A DNA stretch of 64,000 bases. Origin: Acidocella aromatica. Its GTDB lineage: Bacteria; Pseudomonadota; Alphaproteobacteria; Acetobacterales; Acetobacteraceae. The stretch is taken from contig NZ_JACHFJ010000005.1 in assembly GCF_014201825.1 (NCBI RefSeq), forward strand, positions 84,966 to 148,965. Direction: 5' to 3'. The stretch's first letter is position 1; each line of letters starts with the position of its first letter. The translations under genes were made by a program, and so were the position numbers. Positions 61,059-64,000 of this stretch are shown here, piece after piece. The notes below the pieces were generated by a model. That model did not search any database. It was not told the origin of the DNA and saw only the letters and a list, made by a program, of their open reading frames with translations.

Positions 61059-63845
61059 GTGCTCGACATGTCCGTATCCAGGAAGCGCCCCGATATCACC
61101 GCCGCCCTTGCCGAACTGCTTGAACCCGCGAGCGTGCCCGCGCGCGATGTGGCGCTGGCGCTGTTCCGCCGCCAGCTTGGCCGCTTGCAAGGCTTTGTCC
61201 AACAGCGTTTCGAGCAGGACGGGCTGAACGGCCTTTCCGCCGCGCGGCTGCATGCCGGGCTAATGGACGAACTGGTTAGCGCGATCTTCGCCTATGCGCT
61301 GAAGGTGCAGGAGCTGGGGCCCAATGAGCGCCTCGCCATGGCGGCCACCGGCGGGTATGGGCGCGCCACCCTGGCGCCGTTCTCCGATATCGACCTGCTG
61401 TTCCTCTCGCACGGCCATGCCTCGCCCGCCGTGGAGAAGGCAGTGGAGTTCATCCTGTATTTCCTGTGGGATCTGGGCCTGAAGGTCGGGCATGCCACGC
61501 GCTCCATCGAGGAATGCCTGATCGAGGCCAAGGGCGATGTGACCATCCGCACCTCGCTGCTCGATGCACGCAGCCTGTGCGGCGACCGCGCCTTGTTCAC
61601 CGAATTCCAGAAAGCTTTCCGCAACGATTGTACCGCCGACGGGCCGGGCGAGTTTATCGCCGCCAAGCAGGCCGAGCGCGCCGCCCGGCACCGCCGCTTT
61701 GGCGAGACGCCCTTCATGGTCGAGCCGAACGTGAAGGAAGGGCGCGGTGGGCTGCGGGATTTGCAGACGCTGTACTGGCTCTCGCGCTACATGTTCAACA
61801 CCTTCGCCATGACCGAGCTGGTAGGCAAGGACGCGCCGGGGGGCGGCATCCTGACCGCCGCCGAGGCACGGGCCTGTCGGCGCGCGTGGGAATATCTGTG
61901 GACCGTGCGCTTCCACCTGCATTACGTGGCCGGACGCGCCGAGGAGCGGCTGACCTTCGATCTGCAGCCGGTGATCGGCGGGCGTATGGGCTATACCCGC
62001 CATGGCCGACAGAACGGGGTGGAGCGCTTCATGCGCCACTACTTCCTCATCGTGCGCGAGGTGGCGCGCGTGACCGCCGTGCTGGAACCGGCGCTGATCC
62101 GCGCCGCTCTCGGCCCGCCAGCCCTCGCCGCCGAAACCGACGCGGCGCTGATCGAACAGGGCTTCGTGCTGGCCGACGGCAAGATCCTCTTCGCCCCCGG
62201 CCACGACCCGGCGGTCAACCCCTCCAGCGTGTTCCGCATTCTCATCTGCGCGCGCGACCGCGGGCTGGAGCTGCACCCGCTGGCGCGGCGCACGCTCATC
62301 CGCTCCGCCCCGCTGGGTGCCGAGCTGCGCGGTGACAAGCAGGCCGCCGCCCTGTTCCTCAACCTGCTCTGCGGCTCGCACGAGGCCGGGCACGACCCTG
62401 ACTGCGACTCCGCCACCTGGATGGGCATCCTCAACGAATCCGGCATTCTCGGGCGGTACCTGCCGGATTGGCGGCGCATCGTCGGGCAGATGCAATTCGA
62501 CACCTATCATGTCTACACCGTCGATGTTCACACGGTGCAGTGTATCCGCAACCTCAACACCATCGAAGCCGGAACGCTGAAGGAGGTCGCGCCCGTCGCC
62601 TCCGATGTGGTCGCGCAGATCCAGTCCCGCCGCGCGCTGTATGTGGCGATGATGCTGCATGATATCGCCAAGGGCCGGGGCGGCGACCATTCGGTGCTGG
62701 GCGCCGAGATCGCCCTGAGTGTCGGCCCGATGCTGGGCCTCTCGGCCGAGGAGACGGAAATGGCCTCCTGGCTGGTGCTGCATCACCTGATGCTGAGCCA
62801 GACAGCCTTCTCGCGCGATATCGACGACCCGAAGACGATCCTGGACCTTGCCGACACCATCCAGTCGCCGGAGCGGCTCCGCCTTTTGCTGATCCTCACC
62901 GTGGCCGATATCCGCGCCGTGAGCCCGAAAGTTTGGAACGGCTGGAAGGCCACGCTGCTGCGCGAGCTGTATTCGCGCGTGGCCGAGGTGCTGGAGGGCG
63001 GGCTTTCCACCACCGAGCGCGATACGCGCATCGCGCGGGTGAAGGATGTCGTGTCCTCGCTGCTGGCGGATTGGCCGGTGGCGGATCGCGAGGAGTTCCT
63101 TTCGCTCGGCTACCCTAGCTACTGGCTGGGCTTCGACCCCGAGAGCATCGAGCGCCATGGGCGCATGATCCGCGACGCCAAGGCCCGCAACGCGCCTCTG
63201 ACCGTGTTCACCGAGCCCCTGCCCGCCCGCGCCGTGACCGAGGTGGTGGTTTACACCGCCGACCATGCCGGGTTGTTCAGCCGCATCGCGGGCGCGCTGG
63301 CGATTGCCGGGGCCTCCATCGTGGACGCGCGCATCCATACCCTGACCGACGGCATGGCGCTGGATACGTTCTGGATTCAGGACGCCAATGGCGGACCGTT
63401 CGAAACGCCACACCGCCTCGCGCGGCTGGCCACGCTGGTGGAGCAGGCGCTCTCCGGGCGGCTCAAGCTGGCGGCGGAAATCCGCAAGGCGACGCGCAGC
63501 GTGGTGGCGCAGCGCATGCGCGCGATCCATGTACCGCCGCGCGTGGTGGTGGATAACCGCGCCTCCAACCGGCATACCGTGATCGAGGTGAACGGGCGCG
63601 ACCGCCCCGGCCTGCTGCACGACGTGACCGCCGCCATCTCCTCCGAGGGGCTGCAAATCGCCTCCGCCCATGTGACCACCTACGGCGTGCGCGCCGTGGA
63701 CGTGTTCTACGTGAAGGACGTGTTCGGCATGAAGATCGAGAATGAACGCAAACTCTACCAACTGCGCAAGGCGCTGCTGGAGGCGCTGAACCCGGCTCTG
63801 GACGAGCCGCCCACGGAGAACAAGAACAAGGTTTCGGTAGCGTAA
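61059..63845 (+). CDS. glnD: bifunctional [protein-PII] uridylyltransferase / uridylyl-removing enzyme
   Basis: A 928-residue nitrogen sensor that uridylylates and deuridylylates PII according to glutamine. The nucleotidyltransferase site is GGYGRATLAPFSDIDLLFL (GGxGR and DxD). The HD phosphohydrolase carries MMLHDIAKGRGGDHS. Two ACT domains close the protein (AGLFSRIAGALAIAG and DRPGLLHDVTAAISSEG). The GTG at 61059 or the ATG at 61068 could be the start. Confidence 0.95.
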   Translation: MLDMSVSRKRPDITAALAELLEPASVPARDVALALFRRQLGRLQGFVQQRFEQDGLNGLSAARLHAGLMDELVSAIFAYALKVQELGPNERLAMAATGGYGRATLAPFSDIDLLFLSHGHASPAVEKAVEFILYFLWDLGLKVGHATRSIEECLIEAKGDVTIRTSLLDARSLCGDRALFTEFQKAFRNDCTADGPGEFIAAKQAERAARHRRFGETPFMVEPNVKEGRGGLRDLQTLYWLSRYMFNTFAMTELVGKDAPGGGILTAAEARACRRAWEYLWTVRFHLHYVAGRAEERLTFDLQPVIGGRMGYTRHGRQNGVERFMRHYFLIVREVARVTAVLEPALIRAALGPPALAAETDAALIEQGFVLADGKILFAPGHDPAVNPSSVFRILICARDRGLELHPLARRTLIRSAPLGAELRGDKQAAALFLNLLCGSHEAGHDPDCDSATWMGILNESGILGRYLPDWRRIVGQMQFDTYHVYTVDVHTVQCIRNLNTIEAGTLKEVAPVASDVVAQIQSRRALYVAMMLHDIAKGRGGDHSVLGAEIALSVGPMLGLSAEETEMASWLVLHHLMLSQTAFSRDIDDPKTILDLADTIQSPERLRLLLILTVADIRAVSPKVWNGWKATLLRELYSRVAEVLEGGLSTTERDTRIARVKDVVSSLLADWPVADREEFLSLGYPSYWLGFDPESIERHGRMIRDAKARNAPLTVFTEPLPARAVTEVVVYTADHAGLFSRIAGALAIAGASIVDARIHTLTDGMALDTFWIQDANGGPFETPHRLARLATLVEQALSGRLKLAAEIRKATRSVVAQRMRAIHVPPRVVVDNRASNRHTVIEVNGRDRPGLLHDVTAAISSEGLQIASAHVTTYGVRAVDVFYVKDVFGMKIENERKLYQLRKALLEALNPALDEPPTENKNKVSVA

Positions 63846-64000
63846 CGCAGACTTTTAAAAGTTCTTGGTGCATCTTTTTTTCAAAAAGCTGCGAAAAATC
63901 CGCCTTGACGTGCTCCCCTTTTTGTTCGCGCTCAGGCGCAGTGTCTTTCCCCTTCATGCTTGATGGTTGAGGTGGTTTCAATGTGCCCTGGGGCATGCCC
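63846..64000. other. intergenic end of window with weak hairpin
   Basis: No gene is evident in the last 155 bases. A T/A-rich stem (63870-63879 with 63883-63892, one mismatch) may end glnD transcription and resembles the hairpins after ssb and mtnP, but no T run follows it. A short ACTTTTAAAAGT palindrome is at about 63851-63862. Confidence 0.4.

Noticed and set aside
61260..63761. 833-codon minus-strand frame opposite glnD
   Set aside because: Shadow frame opposite an unambiguous glnD, with no domain features.

Overview
The window is a GC-rich, gene-dense bacterial chromosome segment. It is best explained as an alphaproteobacterium of the Acetobacteraceae type. The support is an ftsB-pdhA-pdhB(lipoylated)-pdhC-lpdA-lipA-coq10 order, an flbT gene, an alphaproteobacterial SOS box (GTTC-N7-GTTC) between uvrA and ssb, a 41-residue zinc-less L36, and heptose plus dTDP-rhamnose surface-sugar genes. 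No rRNA, tRNA, CRISPR array or complete mobile element was seen.

Layout. 1-4150: end of a SIMPL-domain gene, ispD, a DUF2188 protein, then a leftward LysM-psd-pssA phospholipid operon. 4204-8363: a LOG-family hydrolase, an orphan flbT, and a dnaN-recF-ymdB-like operon. 8370-8561: a dense cluster of hairpins. 8560-12776: leftward dnaA, rpsT, cupin, lipoprotein and hslO. 12842-14965: hldE and an acetyltransferase. 14951-17906: a UDG-fold gene and petC-petB-petA, with petA transcribed first. 18012-19861: hemF, a secreted Gly/His-rich protein, ftsB. 20096-26596: pyruvate dehydrogenase, lipoyl synthase and a COQ10-like gene. 26606-35298: a YiiX-like amidase, uvrA, ssb, a lipocalin, mtnP, a panE-like reductase, rpsA. 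35526-40770: bamD-recN-ligA-marC. 40807-44610: a lipoprotein and a marR-emrA-emrB efflux operon. 44649-53785: a surface polysaccharide island with a three-part glycosyltransferase, rfbBACD and two GT2 enzymes. 54005-63845: rpmJ, a two-gene FeeM-like/methyltransferase cassette, a frame-interrupted GGDEF-EAL gene, mutS and glnD.

The most unusual region is petABC. The three genes have the usual order and twin-arginine signal, and cytochrome c1 is intact. The Rieske subunit has lost three of its four [2Fe-2S] ligands. Cytochrome b has lost both heme bH histidines and the PEWY glutamate while keeping the heme bL histidines, and it carries a Cys-rich N-terminus. This looks like a remodelled bc1-type complex that cannot run a normal Q cycle. 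Other points of interest are the FeeM-like synthase paired with an isoprenylcysteine-methyltransferase-like protein (a possible small-molecule signal), a G10 tract that breaks the reading frame of a c-di-GMP enzyme, and a recF without a canonical start codon where homology begins.

All calls come from reading the sequence and from family knowledge. No database search was run.
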